From NCBI RefSeq assembly GCF_036884655.1, contig NC_088342.1, positions 10,845,501 through 10,909,500 on the forward strand: DNA of 64,000 bases, read 5' to 3'. Below, piece by piece: positions 62,959 to 64,000 of this stretch; position 1 is the stretch's first letter, and every line of letters starts with the position of its first letter. A model generated the notes under the pieces. It ran no database searches. It had not been told where the DNA came from and was given only the letters and a program-made list of their open reading frames with translations. The position numbers and the translations under genes were made by a program. The stretch is from Musa acuminata AAA Group. Lineage: Eukaryota; Streptophyta; Magnoliopsida; Zingiberales; Musaceae.

Positions 62959-64000
62959 CTGGAATAATTGCAGACATATGAGGAATTCATAGTGATCACC
63001 AATAACCATAATCAAACTAACACAACCACTTTTATAAAGGAAAATATTATATCCGTAGAAAATTTAACTGCTCAAACAGCAAGAAACAGAATAACCAAGA
63101 AACAGAACATGCTCATGCAATATATAAGAAGGAAAAGACCCTAAAAGAAGAGTCACTTTCAAACAGAAACCCAAATGCACTACTTAGAACACATTCCAAA
63201 ATCTTACGATCAAAATGTGGCTTGTGTTGCTATTGGCTTCTGAACTGCAACACAATGATTTATTTGGGGCAAGTAAAATTTTATTTCTTAGCTGAACTAC
63301 AAAAAATATACAAGAGATACAAATAGACCATTTGTTCTCTTTCTCAGTATCTTAAACTGGAGTATTTGTTCTATATGGTTACAACTGATATACTCTTGCT
63401 AGCTAATTAAGTCATCTATTCTTCCCCTAACACACCTATCTTGCTGCTTCGGCAATCCAGTTGCAGTTTCTCCATGAAAGAAATGAAACAGAAGCCTTAT
63501 TAGCCCACTGGTGTGGTTGGACATAGGAATCACCATTTAGCTCTAAGATGGGCTTCATTTACATATCTAGAATGCCATGCATTTACATAACTAGATCCAT
63601 GTGGAGAAAACAACATAATTCCAGATTACTTCCGGATGCATATAGAAAAAATACTTATGATTGATTTCAGGTCTTGTCTTTGGGTACTTCAGTCCTCATC
63701 CCAGACCAGAAATGAATGAATTTTTATTAAGAAGAAAATCTCAAGATTTTTCCAAAATTCCAAACTCAAAAGGACCAACATCAGCTGTGTTTCTTCTGCC
63801 TTAAGATGTAGACGTGGCAATGAAGTTGTCGATAATGTAGTCTTCATTATATTCCTTATTCAGTTTCACTATGGTCCATATTGAAACCTTCCAGTCTGCT
63901 ACTTCAAACACTGTCGAATATATTCCATAGTAAACTTGCAAGAACAAGTGTCACTTAGGGGTCCCAGTGGCTTGACTCTGATCCAGTAAGATCCAGCTAA
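62959..64000 (-). other. Intron of the AP-2 alpha gene, no further exon seen
   Basis: The next expected upstream exon should encode the helix just before IRRRALDLL, but I find no matching open stretch. The intron therefore runs at least to the right edge. The sequence shows no repeat or element that I can name. Confidence 0.5.

Noticed and set aside
63200..63260. Possible small exon of the adaptin gene on the minus strand (acceptor and donor about 37 bases apart)
   Set aside because: Its translation does not match the adaptin segment expected before IRRRALDLL, and the length does not fit the phase.

Overview
The window looks like nuclear DNA of a monocot plant. Several exons are very GC-rich beside AT-rich intergenic DNA, introns follow GT-AG, the promoters have TATA boxes, and much of the intergenic space is LTR retrotransposon debris. 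The gene families are plant-specific or plant-typical: a receptor-like cytoplasmic kinase, a class I plant GATA factor, a CPP1-like plastid protein, SAUR, ATL RING-H2, plant ATG13 and the AP-2 alpha adaptin. A commelinid monocot, perhaps Zingiberales such as banana, is my best guess, but the sequence alone does not settle the species. I saw no prokaryotic, organellar, CRISPR, tRNA or rRNA features.

Layout, left to right. The left edge holds the 5' LTR and primer binding site of a minus-strand LTR element that leaves the window (1-598). A membrane-anchored non-RD kinase gene follows (2971-4220, +). A decayed gypsy-type element with a large DNA-transposon-like insertion spans about 6.5-11.7 kb. 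A GATA factor (15699-16941, -) and a CPP1-like plastid gene (19312-22541, +) diverge from a shared upstream region with five CACGTG G-boxes. A SAUR gene (24288-24611, +) comes next. Then come two nested solo LTRs in opposite orientation (26783-30154) and a full-length, recent copia element with an intact 1334-codon polyprotein (32828-38492, -). After that lie a diverged AT-rich higher-order tandem array and a dead copia fragment (about 38.9-41.3 kb). The right third holds an ATL-type RING-H2 E3 gene (42089-42580, +), ATG13 (44939-51492, +, three exons) and the 3' 17 exons of an AP-2 alpha adaptin gene (53582 to beyond the right edge, -).

The genes do not form a pathway cluster; this is an ordinary plant arrangement. 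The most useful observations are the two nested solo LTRs, each with a perfect 5-bp target duplication. Others are an internal exon of the adaptin gene duplicated in tandem with one dead copy, and the G-box cluster between the GATA and CPP1-like genes. The young copia element has a 69-bp duplication in one LTR and no recognisable tRNA-Met primer site. I found no convincing undescribed molecular system.
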